A stretch of DNA of 16,230 nt, from assembly GCA_039815505.1 (NCBI GenBank), contig JBCBZE010000039.1, positions 1 to 16,230 on the forward strand, read 5' to 3'. Numbering within the stretch: position 1 is the stretch's first letter; the number at the start of each line of letters is the position of its first letter. The DNA comes from CANLWN01 sp039815505. Lineage in GTDB: Bacteria > Bacteroidota > Bacteroidia > Flavobacteriales > Flavobacteriaceae. The notes under the pieces were generated by a model. It saw only the letters and a program-made list of their open reading frames with translations, did no database searches and was not told where the DNA came from. Below are positions 5,679 to 13,997 of the stretch, piece after piece. The position numbers were made by a program, and so were the translations under genes.

Positions 5679-7076
5679 ATGTCCTACAAATTAATCACAC
5701 ATTACAAAAAAATTCTTGCGGATACCATTACACCTGTTAGCGTTTACTTAAAAATTCGGGATAGATTTCCCAATAGTATTCTGCTGGAAAGTAGTGATTA
5801 CCATGCCAATGATAATAGCTTCTCCTATATCTGTTGTAATCCTATAGCCTCCATAAAAGTGCAAAATGAAATAATTTACCAAAGTTTTCCCGACGGCGGT
5901 AAGGAACAGATGGCCATAACTTTCAATAGTGATGTTTCCCAAATTGTTCATGAGTTCAGTAAGAAGTTCATTGCCGAGGACAATGGTTTCAAATTTATAA
6001 ACAACGGCCTTTTTGGTTATATGGCGTATGATGCCGTTCGTTACTTTGAAGATATTTCAATTAGCAAAAAAGAAGGCGCATTGGACATTCCCGATATCTA
6101 CTATGCGGCATATCAAAATATTATCGCCATCAATCACTTTAAAAATGAGGCGTATATTTTTGCACATTGCTATAATGAGGCCAATAATATCCCAGAAATT
6201 GAGCAGATTCTAAACGTAAAAAACTTTGCTTCCTATAATTTTTCAAAAGAGGGCGAACCCACCTCTAATCTAAAGGATACGGAATATATGGAGCATGTGG
6301 CCTTGGCCAAGAAACACTGTCAGCGAGGTGATGTGTTTCAATTGGTATTGTCCAGAAGGTTCTCACAGCCCTTTAAGGGAGACGAATTTAACGTATACCG
6401 GGCCCTACGTTCCGTAAATCCCTCACCATACTTGTTCTATTTTGATTATGGGGATTTCAAAATTTTTGGAAGCTCTCCCGAGGCCCAACTCGTGGTGCAG
6501 AACGGCAAGGCCGAGATTCACCCCATAGCGGGCACCTTTAAAAGAACGGGAAATGATGAACAGGATGCGCAGCTCGCAAAAAAATTAACCGAAGACGATA
6601 AAGAAAACAGTGAGCATGTAATGTTGGTAGACCTTGCTAGAAATGATTTAAGTAGAAACGGTAATATGGTCCATGTGGAAAATTACAGGGAAGTACAGTT
6701 TTTTTCCCACGTAATTCATTTGGTATCCAAGGTTACCGGACAGAAAAAAGCGGATATACCGACCATGAAAGTGGTGTCGGACACGTTCCCTGCCGGTACC
6801 CTAAGCGGTGCCCCAAAACATATGGCCATGCAACTCATAGAAAAATACGAGAAAACCAGTCGAGATTATTACGGGGGGGCCATTGGTTTTATGGATTTCA
6901 ATGGCAATTTTAACCATGCCATCATGATCCGTACTTTTTTAAGCAAAAATCATGAGTTGCATTATCAGGCCGGTGCAGGTTTGGTGGCGGCGTCCGACCC
7001 CAAAACGGAATTGCAGGAAACCTATAATAAGCTGGGTGCCTTGACCAAGGCATTGGAAATCGCAGAAACTATTTAA
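5679..7076 (+). CDS. trpE: Anthranilate synthase component I
   Basis: A 465-residue chorismate-utilising enzyme. With TrpG it makes anthranilate from chorismate and glutamine, the committed step to tryptophan. The N-terminal part has the LLES motif (35-38) that belongs to the tryptophan feedback site in TrpE proteins, so allosteric inhibition by Trp is expected. The catalytic C-terminal half carries GSSPE (264-268), HPIAGT (281-286), ENSEHVMLVDLARND (309-323), PAGTLSGAPK (371-380), YYGG (397-400) and GAGLV (432-436). It is slightly shorter than the roughly 500-residue proteobacterial enzyme, normal for this phylum. The LLES site and the separate trpG 15 nt downstream favour TrpE over PabB. 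It is the first structural gene after the attenuator. Confidence 0.95.
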   Translation: MSYKLITHYKKILADTITPVSVYLKIRDRFPNSILLESSDYHANDNSFSYICCNPIASIKVQNEIIYQSFPDGGKEQMAITFNSDVSQIVHEFSKKFIAEDNGFKFINNGLFGYMAYDAVRYFEDISISKKEGALDIPDIYYAAYQNIIAINHFKNEAYIFAHCYNEANNIPEIEQILNVKNFASYNFSKEGEPTSNLKDTEYMEHVALAKKHCQRGDVFQLVLSRRFSQPFKGDEFNVYRALRSVNPSPYLFYFDYGDFKIFGSSPEAQLVVQNGKAEIHPIAGTFKRTGNDEQDAQLAKKLTEDDKENSEHVMLVDLARNDLSRNGNMVHVENYREVQFFSHVIHLVSKVTGQKKADIPTMKVVSDTFPAGTLSGAPKHMAMQLIEKYEKTSRDYYGGAIGFMDFNGNFNHAIMIRTFLSKNHELHYQAGAGLVAASDPKTELQETYNKLGALTKALEIAETI

Positions 7077-7091
7077 TACAGCGTAATACAA

Positions 7092-7655
7092 ATGGAAAGA
7101 ATATTGGTAATAGACAACTACGATAGTTTTACATATAATCTCGTGCATTATCTAGAGGATTTGGATTGCGAAGTTGTTGTGAAAAGAAATGACCAACTTA
7201 CCCTAAAGGATGTGGAAGCCTTTGAAAAAATAGTACTCTCACCAGGTCCTGGAATACCAGACGAAGCCGGTCTTTTAAAGGATATCGTTTCCCAGTTCGG
7301 TGCAACTAAACGTATTTTTGGGGTCTGTCTGGGACAACAGGCCATTGGAGAGGTATTTGGAGGGTCCATTATAAATTTAGACCAAGTTTATCATGGAATT
7401 GCCACCACCGTAAAAGTTGTAAAAGATGATATCTTGTTTACCGATCTTCCGAATGAAATTGAGGTTGGTCGCTATCATTCATGGGTGGTACATCCAAATT
7501 TGCCAGAAGTTCTGGAAGCCACATCCTTTGATGAAAACGGACAAGTCATGTCCTTGAGACATAAAACATATGATATATGTGCAGTACAGTTTCATCCAGA
7601 ATCGGTACTGACACCACACGGGAAAAAGATGTTAGAAAATTGGCTAAACGGTTGA
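7092..7655 (+). CDS. trpG: Anthranilate synthase component II (glutamine amidotransferase)
   Basis: A 187-residue class I glutamine amidotransferase that supplies ammonia to TrpE. The nucleophile is C79 in GVCLGQQAIG (77-86), and the other triad members are H168 and E170 in VQFHPESVLTPHG (165-177). The oxyanion motif SPGPGIPDEAG (50-60) is also intact. Length is that of a stand-alone TrpG, with no fusion to TrpD. In some bacteria one such subunit also serves PabB for folate; nothing here decides that, though the position inside the trp operon makes tryptophan synthesis its main job. A 94-nt gap with a REP-like inverted repeat separates it from trpD. Confidence 0.95.
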   Translation: MERILVIDNYDSFTYNLVHYLEDLDCEVVVKRNDQLTLKDVEAFEKIVLSPGPGIPDEAGLLKDIVSQFGATKRIFGVCLGQQAIGEVFGGSIINLDQVYHGIATTVKVVKDDILFTDLPNEIEVGRYHSWVVHPNLPEVLEATSFDENGQVMSLRHKTYDICAVQFHPESVLTPHGKKMLENWLNG

Positions 7656-7662
7656 TTACAAA

Positions 7663-7738
7663 GTCATTCCCGTGAAGACGGGAATCCATTTATGCATAGA
7701 ATATACCCTTAATTGATTCCCATCTGTACGGGAATGAC
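7663..7738. repeat. REP-like inverted repeat between trpG and trpD
   Basis: GTCATTCCCGT (7663-7673) is matched by its exact reverse complement ACGGGAATGAC (7728-7738). Inside these, ATTCCCGT-GAAG-ACGGGAAT (7666-7685) makes a perfect 8-bp hairpin, and GGGAATC (7680-7686) matches GATTCCC (7715-7721). So it can fold either as two hairpins in opposite orientation or as one long bent stem. There is no T-run after it, so it is not a terminator. It resembles the GTCATTCCCGC-type extragenic repeats seen in many genomes; a second member is at 11421-11454. Confidence 0.75.
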
Positions 7739-7749
7739 AAATTACAAAA

Positions 7750-8745
7750 ATGAAAGAAACATTGAATAGGTTGATCAACCATGATATCCTTTCCGCGGCC
7801 GACGCCAAGGGAATTTTGGTAAATATCGCCAAAGGTGCTTATAACCCCAGTCAAATTGCCGCTTTTTTAACGGTGTATATGATGCGGAGCATTACTATTG
7901 AGGAATTGGAGGGCTTTAGAGACGCCCTGTTGGATCTATGTTTGGGTATAGACTTGTCTGCCTACAATCCTATTGATCTTTGCGGAACGGGAGGTGATGG
8001 CAAGGATACGTTTAACATCTCTACCTTGGCATCGTTTGTTACGGCAGGAGCCGATGTAAAAGTAACCAAGCACGGTAATTATGGGGTTTCATCCAAATGT
8101 GGTAGTAGCAATGTCATGGAGTATTTGGGCATTAAATTTAGTAATGAAGCGGATTTTTTAAAAAAATCCATTGATGAAGCGGGAATTTGTGTCCTACACG
8201 CACCCCTATTCCACCCTGCTATGAAAAATGTGGCTCCTATTAGAAGGGAATTGGCTGTAAAGACTTTCTTTAATATGCTAGGACCCATGGTGAATCCGGC
8301 TTTTCCCAAGAACCAGATGGTGGGTGTATTTAACTTGGAACTGGCTAGGATGTACGGCTATCTTTATCAAAATACGGATAAAAAATTTACGGTGCTACAT
8401 GCCTTGGACGGGTACGATGAAATTTCCTTGACCGGCAGTACCAAGACCATTTCCAACCATTCGGAAGGTATGCTAAGGCCAGCGGATTTTGGTGTAAAAA
8501 CCATCTTCCCATCCGATATTGTTGGTGGTGATACCATAGAAGGTTCTGCCAAAATATTTATGGATATTTTAAAGGGCAAAGGTACCGAGGCACAAAACAA
8601 TGTGGTATGCGCCAATGCGGGCATTGCTATCGCTACGGTAAAAGAACTGACCCCCAAAGAAGGTTTTGTGCAAGCCAAGGAATCCCTGCTAAATGGAAAT
8701 GGGCTAAAAGCCTTAAAAAAATTACAGGAGTTGAGCAAAAACTAA
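7750..8745 (+). CDS. trpD: Anthranilate phosphoribosyltransferase
   Basis: A 331-residue enzyme that joins anthranilate and PRPP to form phosphoribosylanthranilate. The helical N-terminal domain (1-70) is followed by the PRPP-binding CGTGGDGKDTFNIST (78-92), with GTGGD at 79-83, then VTKHGNYGVSSKCGSSN (105-121), which binds the diphosphate and Mg2+. The anthranilate-channel segment with the arginines of APIRRELAVKTFFNMLGP comes in the middle. Length is typical of the stand-alone family. It is separated from trpG by a REP-like element and from trpC by 42 nt. Confidence 0.95.
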   Translation: MKETLNRLINHDILSAADAKGILVNIAKGAYNPSQIAAFLTVYMMRSITIEELEGFRDALLDLCLGIDLSAYNPIDLCGTGGDGKDTFNISTLASFVTAGADVKVTKHGNYGVSSKCGSSNVMEYLGIKFSNEADFLKKSIDEAGICVLHAPLFHPAMKNVAPIRRELAVKTFFNMLGPMVNPAFPKNQMVGVFNLELARMYGYLYQNTDKKFTVLHALDGYDEISLTGSTKTISNHSEGMLRPADFGVKTIFPSDIVGGDTIEGSAKIFMDILKGKGTEAQNNVVCANAGIAIATVKELTPKEGFVQAKESLLNGNGLKALKKLQELSKN

Positions 8746-8787
8746 CGGATTCTCTCGTCGTGGAGTGGGTCCGGTTGATGGAAAAAT

Positions 8788-9573
8788 ATGAATATTCTAG
8801 ATAAAATAGTACATGATAAGCGAAAGGAAGTTAATCTAAAAAAGCAGTTGATCCCAGTTTCGCAATTGGAAGCTTCAGTGCTTTTTAATAGAGCTCCCTC
8901 TTCCTTGGCCAATGCCCTTCGAAACAATGCTACGGGAATCATTGCCGAACACAAGCGGCGCTCACCGTCCAAATCGATTATCAACCAAAGCTTAAATATT
9001 CACGATGTGGCGAAGGGTTATGAAGAGGCAGGTGTTTCGGGAATGTCCGTACTGACCGATGGGAAGTATTTTGGCGGTTCATTGGATGATTTGCATATAG
9101 CCAGAGCTTCAGTGGATATTCCAATATTACGAAAGGAATTTATAATTGATGAATACCAAATCATCGAGGCCAAAGCCTCTGGGGCAGATGTTGTTCTATT
9201 GATAGCTGCCATATTATCAAAGGAAGAAATTAAAGGCTTTTCCAGTTTGGTTAAAAGTTTGGGGATGGATGTTTTATTGGAAGTACACAACGAAGAGGAA
9301 TTGCACAAATCCATTATGCCCTCTTTGGATATGCTGGGGGTGAACAATAGAAATCTAAAGACATTTGAGGTAAGCTTGGAGACCAGTAAATCCCTTGCTG
9401 AATCCATTCCAGGTGATTTTGTAAAAGTATCCGAAAGCGGCATCAGCACCATTGAAGCTATAAAGGAATTAAAGCCGCACGGGTATCAAGGGTTTTTAGT
9501 TGGAGAGAATTTTATGAAAACCGATAATCCGGGGGAAAGTGCCTCACATTTTATTAAAGAATTATCCAAATGA
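8788..9573 (+). CDS. trpC: Indole-3-glycerol phosphate synthase
   Basis: A 261-residue TIM barrel that closes the indole ring of carboxyphenylamino-deoxyribulose phosphate. All catalytic positions known from the Sulfolobus enzyme are present at a constant shift of six: E54 and K56 in IIAEHKRRSPSK, K116 in PILRKEF, E165 in VLLEVH, N186 in GVNNRNL and E216 in VSESGI. Phosphate is held by the late glycine loops (GFLVGENF, 235-242). It is a single-function protein, not the TrpC-TrpF fusion found in E. coli; its stop codon overlaps the start of a separate trpF by 4 nt (ATGA), which suggests translational coupling. Confidence 0.95.
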   Translation: MNILDKIVHDKRKEVNLKKQLIPVSQLEASVLFNRAPSSLANALRNNATGIIAEHKRRSPSKSIINQSLNIHDVAKGYEEAGVSGMSVLTDGKYFGGSLDDLHIARASVDIPILRKEFIIDEYQIIEAKASGADVVLLIAAILSKEEIKGFSSLVKSLGMDVLLEVHNEEELHKSIMPSLDMLGVNNRNLKTFEVSLETSKSLAESIPGDFVKVSESGISTIEAIKELKPHGYQGFLVGENFMKTDNPGESASHFIKELSK

Positions 9574-10214
9574 AATTCAAGGTCTGCGGTATGAAATATC
9601 AAGATAATATCAACGCTGTTGCTGAATTGCAACCAGACTATCTGGGTTTTATATTCTGGAAACCTTCAAGTCGGTATTTCGAAGGTAGAATTCCCGATAC
9701 TTCCGACCTTACTAAAAAAGTGGGTGTATTTGTAGATGCCCCCAAGGAGGACATTGTCAAAAAAGTAAAACAGCATCAGCTACAGGCGGTACAATTGCAT
9801 GGAAAGGAAAGTCCTGGGTATTGTTTGGGCTTAAGACAATTATCCGCCAAGGAGCAACAGCAACATATGGACATCATCAAAGTGTTTTCGATGAAGGAAG
9901 ATTTTGATTTTTCCATTCTAAAACCTTACGAAACGGTCTGTGATTTTTATATGTTCGATACCAAGGGAAAACTCCCAGGGGGAAATGGCTATACGTTCAA
10001 CTGGGAGTTGTTAAAGGACTATCCGTCTACCAAACCCTATTTTCTAAGTGGGGGAATCGGTCTGGAATCAAATGAAAAAATAGCCTCTTTTCTAAAAACA
10101 GAAGCGGCACAATATTGCCATGCCGTAGACGTCAATAGCAGGTTCGAAATTAAACCCGGGCTTAAAGACGTGGAAAAATTGAAGACGTTCAAAAAAATAA
10201 TTGTAAAAAACTGA
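9570..10214 (+). CDS. trpF: Phosphoribosylanthranilate isomerase
   Basis: A 214-residue TIM barrel that performs the Amadori rearrangement between TrpD and TrpC. The general base is C6 in KVCGMK (4-9) and the general acid is D130 in MFDTKGKLPGG (128-138); both are in the places known for the family. The phosphate-binding parts LSGGIGLES (159-167) and AVDVNSRFE (185-193), plus the terminal PGLKDVEKLKTF (196-207), are intact. Its ATG overlaps the trpC stop. The protein is a normal length and free-standing. Confidence 0.94.
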   Translation: MKFKVCGMKYQDNINAVAELQPDYLGFIFWKPSSRYFEGRIPDTSDLTKKVGVFVDAPKEDIVKKVKQHQLQAVQLHGKESPGYCLGLRQLSAKEQQQHMDIIKVFSMKEDFDFSILKPYETVCDFYMFDTKGKLPGGNGYTFNWELLKDYPSTKPYFLSGGIGLESNEKIASFLKTEAAQYCHAVDVNSRFEIKPGLKDVEKLKTFKKIIVKN

Positions 10215-10233
10215 ATACAGATTGCAAAAAATT

Positions 10234-11418
10234 ATGAAATCATATCACGCTGACGAAAAAGGATATTATGGTGAATTTGGCGGAGCATTTATCCCTGAAA
10301 TGCTGTACCCCAATACGGAGGAACTTAGACAAAATTATATCCGTATCATGGAAGAACCTGCTTTTAAAAAAGAATTCGACCAATTGTTAAAAGATTATGT
10401 AGGTAGACCCACACCCTTGTATTTTGCACAAAGATTATCCCATAAATACCATACTAAAATCTACTTAAAACGGGAGGATTTATGCCATACCGGAGCCCAT
10501 AAGGTAAACAATACCATTGGTCAAATTCTAATGGCAAAAAAATTGGGGAAAAACCGTATCATAGCGGAGACCGGTGCAGGGCAACATGGGGTCGCTACGG
10601 CAACGGTCTGTGCCCTTATGGGAATCCAATGTGTGGTTTATATGGGTGAGATAGATATTGCCCGCCAGGCTCCCAACGTAGCCCGGATGAAAATGTTAGG
10701 CGCGGAAGTGCGCCCTGCCCTATCCGGAAGTAGAACCTTAAAAGATGCCACCAACGAGGCCATAAGGGATTGGATAAACAATCCCGTAGACACACATTAC
10801 ATTATTGGATCCGTGGTGGGCCCACATCCATATCCGGATATGGTGGCAAGGTTCCAATCGGTCATATCAGAAGAAATCAAATCTCAGTTATCGGAAAAAG
10901 AAGGCAGGGAAAACCCGGATTATGTAGTGGCCTGCGTAGGGGGTGGTAGCAATGCAGCTGGTGCCTATTACCATTATTTGGATAATGAAGCGGTAGGCAT
11001 TATCGCTGTGGAGGCCGCCGGCAGAGGTATTGACTCTGGAGAGAGTGCCGCTACATCGGCATTGGGAAAAGTAGGTATTATCCACGGTAGTAAAACCCTA
11101 CTGATGCAAACTTTGGACGGTCAAATTGTTGAGCCTTACTCCATTTCCGCAGGCTTGGATTATCCGGGCGTGGGACCCATGCATGCCCATCTGTACACCT
11201 CCGGTCGTGGGGAATTTATTTCCATTACCGATGATGAGGCCATGACCGCAGGGCTATTGGTTTCGCAACTAGAAGGAATTATTCCTGCCATTGAAACGTC
11301 TCATGCCTTTGCCATATTTGATTATAAGACATTTAAGCCCGATGATATTGTGGTAATTAACCTATCGGGTCGCGGCGATAAGGACCTAAACACCTATATC
11401 GATTATTTTAAATTATGA
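10234..11418 (+). CDS. trpB: Tryptophan synthase beta chain
   Basis: A 394-residue PLP enzyme that joins indole with serine. The PLP lysine is K90 in HTGAHKVNNTIGQ (85-97), the catalytic glutamate is E112 in AETGAGQHG (111-119), and the phosphate cup is GGGSNAAG (236-243). The frame can be extended to a TTG at 10222, but the ATG at 10234 is preferred because family members begin only a few residues before the conserved DEKGYYGEFGGAF block. It acts as an alpha2-beta2 complex with TrpA, whose gene lies 230 nt downstream. It is the ordinary TrpB1 type, not the TrpB2 variant. Confidence 0.96.
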   Translation: MKSYHADEKGYYGEFGGAFIPEMLYPNTEELRQNYIRIMEEPAFKKEFDQLLKDYVGRPTPLYFAQRLSHKYHTKIYLKREDLCHTGAHKVNNTIGQILMAKKLGKNRIIAETGAGQHGVATATVCALMGIQCVVYMGEIDIARQAPNVARMKMLGAEVRPALSGSRTLKDATNEAIRDWINNPVDTHYIIGSVVGPHPYPDMVARFQSVISEEIKSQLSEKEGRENPDYVVACVGGGSNAAGAYYHYLDNEAVGIIAVEAAGRGIDSGESAATSALGKVGIIHGSKTLLMQTLDGQIVEPYSISAGLDYPGVGPMHAHLYTSGRGEFISITDDEAMTAGLLVSQLEGIIPAIETSHAFAIFDYKTFKPDDIVVINLSGRGDKDLNTYIDYFKL

Positions 11419-11420
11419 TA

Positions 11421-11454
11421 TTTTGTCATTTCTGCGAAGGCAGGAATGACAAAA
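11421..11454. repeat. REP-like hairpin directly after trpB
   Basis: A 15-bp stem (11421-11435 with 11440-11454; TTTTGTCATTTCTGC / GCAGGAATGACAAAA, with one G-U pair) closes a GAAG loop and begins 2 nt after the trpB stop codon. The same GTCATT...GAAG...GGAAT plan is seen in the first hairpin at 7663-7687. No T-run follows on the plus strand, so it is unlikely to terminate the operon; it could protect the trpB mRNA end or simply be a mobile extragenic repeat. Confidence 0.75.
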
Positions 11455-11648
11455 CTGTTTAAATGACAACTCAAGAAATACCCTCGACACTAGGTCTAAT
11501 TGGTTTAGATGGATTTTAAAAAGTCTATTTGATTTTCCAAGGGCGCACAGAAGGCAAAACAAGAACAAATTTTATGGTTACCCAATAATTATTTTTACCT
11601 ATTTCAAGTAATAAATACGGGTTACTCAATACTAAGTACTGAATACAT
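11455..11648. other. trpB-trpA intergenic region without a gene
   Basis: I see no reading frame longer than a few codons here. It holds a weak promoter-like pair (ATTG at 11499-11502, 21 nt, TCTATTTG at 11524-11531, one mismatch to the -7 box), a near-perfect direct repeat of 14 bases (11576-11589 and 11620-11633, 12 of 14 matching), and the heptamer repeat listed separately. The gap is unusual in an otherwise tight operon. A weak internal promoter for trpA is possible but poorly supported. Confidence 0.5.
11623..11646 (+). repeat. Heptamer tandem repeat ahead of trpA
   Basis: Three and a half copies of a 7-base unit: TACTCAA, TACTAAG, TACTGAA, TAC (consensus TACTnAA), ending 2 nt before the trpA ATG. 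Such short heptad arrays change copy number by slippage, so spacing or leader length of trpA may vary between strains. Related fragments (AATACAG) occur just before trpG and trpB. Confidence 0.65.
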
Positions 11649-12410
11649 ATGAACAGGATCAATAAAAAACTGAAAGAGGATAAAAAACTGCTCTCTATTT
11701 ATTTTACCGCTGGATATCCAAAGCTGGATGATACCGTAAAAATCATCAGGGAATTGGAAAACAATGGTGTGGATATGATCGAAATTGGACTACCCTTCAG
11801 TGACCCCTTGGCAGACGGACCAACGATACAAGAGAGTTCAACCGCCGCCCTTAAGAACGGGATGCATACCGAACTCTTGTTTGAACAGTTGAAGGATATT
11901 AGAAAATCGGTTTCCATTCCCTTGATCGTAATGGGCTATTTTAACCCTATGCTACAATATGGAGTAGCGGATTTCTGTAAAAAATGTTATGAAATCGGCA
12001 TAGATGGTATTATTATGCCCGACCTTCCTTTGGATGTCTACCAAGAACAGTATGAAGCTATTTATAGAAAGTACGGGTTAATCAATATATCGCTAATTAC
12101 CCCCCAGACCAGTGAATACCGTATTAAGGAAATCGATAGGGCATCGGAAGGCTTTATCTATATGGTAAGTTCCGCTAGTGTAACAGGTTCAAGTTCGGGG
12201 TTTGGGGATACACAGACCGATTATTTTGAGCGTATTGCGGCAATGCACTTAAAAAACCCTCAAATCGTAGGTTTTGGTATCAACAATGCCCAAACCTTTA
12301 AGCAGGCTACCAGGACCGCCAAAGGTGCTATTATAGGTTCGGCATTCATTAAACATTTAACCAAAAATGGAGTATCCGGTATTGCAGATTTTGTAAAAGG
12401 AATTCGCTAA
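11649..12410 (+). CDS. trpA: Tryptophan synthase alpha chain
   Basis: A 253-residue TIM barrel that splits indole-3-glycerol phosphate into indole and glyceraldehyde-3-phosphate and passes the indole to TrpB. The catalytic acids are E45 in MIEIGLPFSDPLADGP (43-58) and D56 in the same block. Loop 6 is VSSASVTGSSSG, and the phosphate-binding GFGINN and GAIIGSAFIK are intact. Length is slightly short of the E. coli 268 residues but normal. It is the last trp gene. No terminator follows it, so transcription may continue into the downstream peptidase gene. Confidence 0.95.
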   Translation: MNRINKKLKEDKKLLSIYFTAGYPKLDDTVKIIRELENNGVDMIEIGLPFSDPLADGPTIQESSTAALKNGMHTELLFEQLKDIRKSVSIPLIVMGYFNPMLQYGVADFCKKCYEIGIDGIIMPDLPLDVYQEQYEAIYRKYGLINISLITPQTSEYRIKEIDRASEGFIYMVSSASVTGSSSGFGDTQTDYFERIAAMHLKNPQIVGFGINNAQTFKQATRTAKGAIIGSAFIKHLTKNGVSGIADFVKGIR

Positions 12411-12442
12411 ATTTAAACCTTTAATTTAAAGCAGAGCAATAC

Positions 12443-13945
12443 ATGAAAAAAGTACTCCTAGTCGCTTTTCTGGTTTTTAATTATTCACTCTTTTCCCAAG
12501 ACAGCATCCGATTAAAATCACAAGTTGCCCATACCATCAATGAGATGCGCGAATTTATTGCTATTCCCAATGATGCCCTGGAACACGCTGACATCAATAG
12601 AAACCTTACGTGGTTGACCAAGAAATTTAATGATAGGGGATTTAACTCCTCTATATTGCCTACTGAAGGGGAATCCCTGTTCTTCGCCGCACTGGCTCCC
12701 ATGGACGACAATAAACCCACTGTATTGTTCTACATGCATTTTGACGGCCAATCGGTAGATCCCTCCAAGTGGGACCAACCAGATCCATATAAAGTTGTTC
12801 TAAAATCCAAAGAGGGCGATGGTTGGAAAACTAGATCCTTTGATGATTTGAACGAAGATATTAATTACGACTGGCGTTTGTTCGGTCGATCCACTTCAGA
12901 TGATAAAGGTCCGATCGTTATGTTCCTCAATGCTATTGACTTATTGAAAAAGAACAACATGGACCTGCCATTTAATATAAAGGTCATTTTAGATAGCGAG
13001 GAGGAGAAAAGTAGTAAACCGTTGCCCAAGGCGGTAAAAGAGTATCGAGAACTGTTAAAGTCCGATTTTCTGGTGATTACGGACGGACCTGTACACAGCT
13101 CCGGAAAACCTACGATAGTCTATGGCTGTAGAGGTATTACCACCCTTTCTTTAACGAGTTATGGACCTATAAAACCTCAGCATAGCGGGCATTATGGAAA
13201 CTATGCCCCAAATCCCGGGTTTCAATTGGCACAGGTGCTGGCCAGTATGAAAGACACGGATGGAAAGGTAAAAATAGATGGGTATTATGATGGTATTACT
13301 TTGAATGAAGCTACCATGGAAATCCTAAAAAGTGTACCTGATGATGCTACCACCATCAATACCGACCTAGCTATTAAATCTCCAGATAAGGTAGGTGGTT
13401 TTTATCAAGAATCTTTACAATATCCTTCCTTGAACATAAGGGGGCTAGGTTCCGGATGGGTGGGTAAAAAAGCACGGACCATAGTGCCCGAGAGCGCTAC
13501 GGCCGAAATTGACATTCGTTTGGTTCCCGAGTCCGATGGTAATCGGTTAAAAGGTTTGGTAAAAAAGCATGTTGCAAAACAAGGATATTATGTTACCGAT
13601 AAGGTTCCTTCCAAAGAGGAACGTAAGGCACATAACAAAATAATGACCATTACAGAGGGCAGCGTAACAGATGCTTTCCGAACCAATTTGGACAATCCCT
13701 ACGGTGATTTTCTGGTGAATACCTTAAGAACTACGTTTAATGAGGATATTGTCCAAATTCGTATTATGGGCGGTACGGTTCCCATAGCTCCCTTTATTAA
13801 CGAATTAAAAATACCGGCCTTTATAGTGCCAATGGTAAATCCGGACAATAATCAACATAGCCCAAATGAAAATCTTAAGATTGGGCAAATCGCCTATGGG
13901 ATACAGGCGTTTTATGGGATTTTGAGCACGGGTTTGGATAAATAA
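12443..13945 (+). CDS. Exported M20-family metallopeptidase
   Basis: A 500-residue protein with a signal peptide (1-18, ending FS before QD). It has the two-zinc dipeptidase fold of family M20: HFD (99-101) supplies the first His ligand, D153 in STSDDKGP bridges the metals, E186/E187 in DSEEEKSS are the base and a ligand, D214 in VITDGP is a further ligand, and H472 in NNQHSPNENL is the last His. The lid/dimerisation domain (about 230-390) includes QHSGHYGNYAPNP, where the substrate-binding His is expected. It most likely trims dipeptides or acyl amino acids outside the cytoplasm; the exact substrate cannot be told. It begins 32 nt after trpA with no terminator between, so it may be read through from the trp operon, but no functional link to tryptophan is evident. 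Confidence 0.9.
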   Translation: MKKVLLVAFLVFNYSLFSQDSIRLKSQVAHTINEMREFIAIPNDALEHADINRNLTWLTKKFNDRGFNSSILPTEGESLFFAALAPMDDNKPTVLFYMHFDGQSVDPSKWDQPDPYKVVLKSKEGDGWKTRSFDDLNEDINYDWRLFGRSTSDDKGPIVMFLNAIDLLKKNNMDLPFNIKVILDSEEEKSSKPLPKAVKEYRELLKSDFLVITDGPVHSSGKPTIVYGCRGITTLSLTSYGPIKPQHSGHYGNYAPNPGFQLAQVLASMKDTDGKVKIDGYYDGITLNEATMEILKSVPDDATTINTDLAIKSPDKVGGFYQESLQYPSLNIRGLGSGWVGKKARTIVPESATAEIDIRLVPESDGNRLKGLVKKHVAKQGYYVTDKVPSKEERKAHNKIMTITEGSVTDAFRTNLDNPYGDFLVNTLRTTFNEDIVQIRIMGGTVPIAPFINELKIPAFIVPMVNPDNNQHSPNENLKIGQIAYGIQAFYGILSTGLDK

Positions 13946-13997
13946 CACGGTCATCATATACTTCCCAAATCAAAGGAACGTTTATATAGGAACGCCT

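Noticed and set aside
8367..8738. Long minus-strand reading frame opposite trpD (and similar ones opposite trpC and the exported genes)
   Set aside because: Each lies wholly within a well-supported gene on the other strand, shows no recognisable domain and has a composition expected of an antisense frame.
10222..10233. Upstream TTG start for trpB
   Set aside because: The ATG at 10234 puts the protein start where the family normally begins, and TTG would add four unconserved residues.
11421..11454. Hairpin after trpB as a terminator
   Set aside because: The T-run precedes the stem and is part of it; nothing U-rich follows on the plus strand, and trpA still has to be transcribed.
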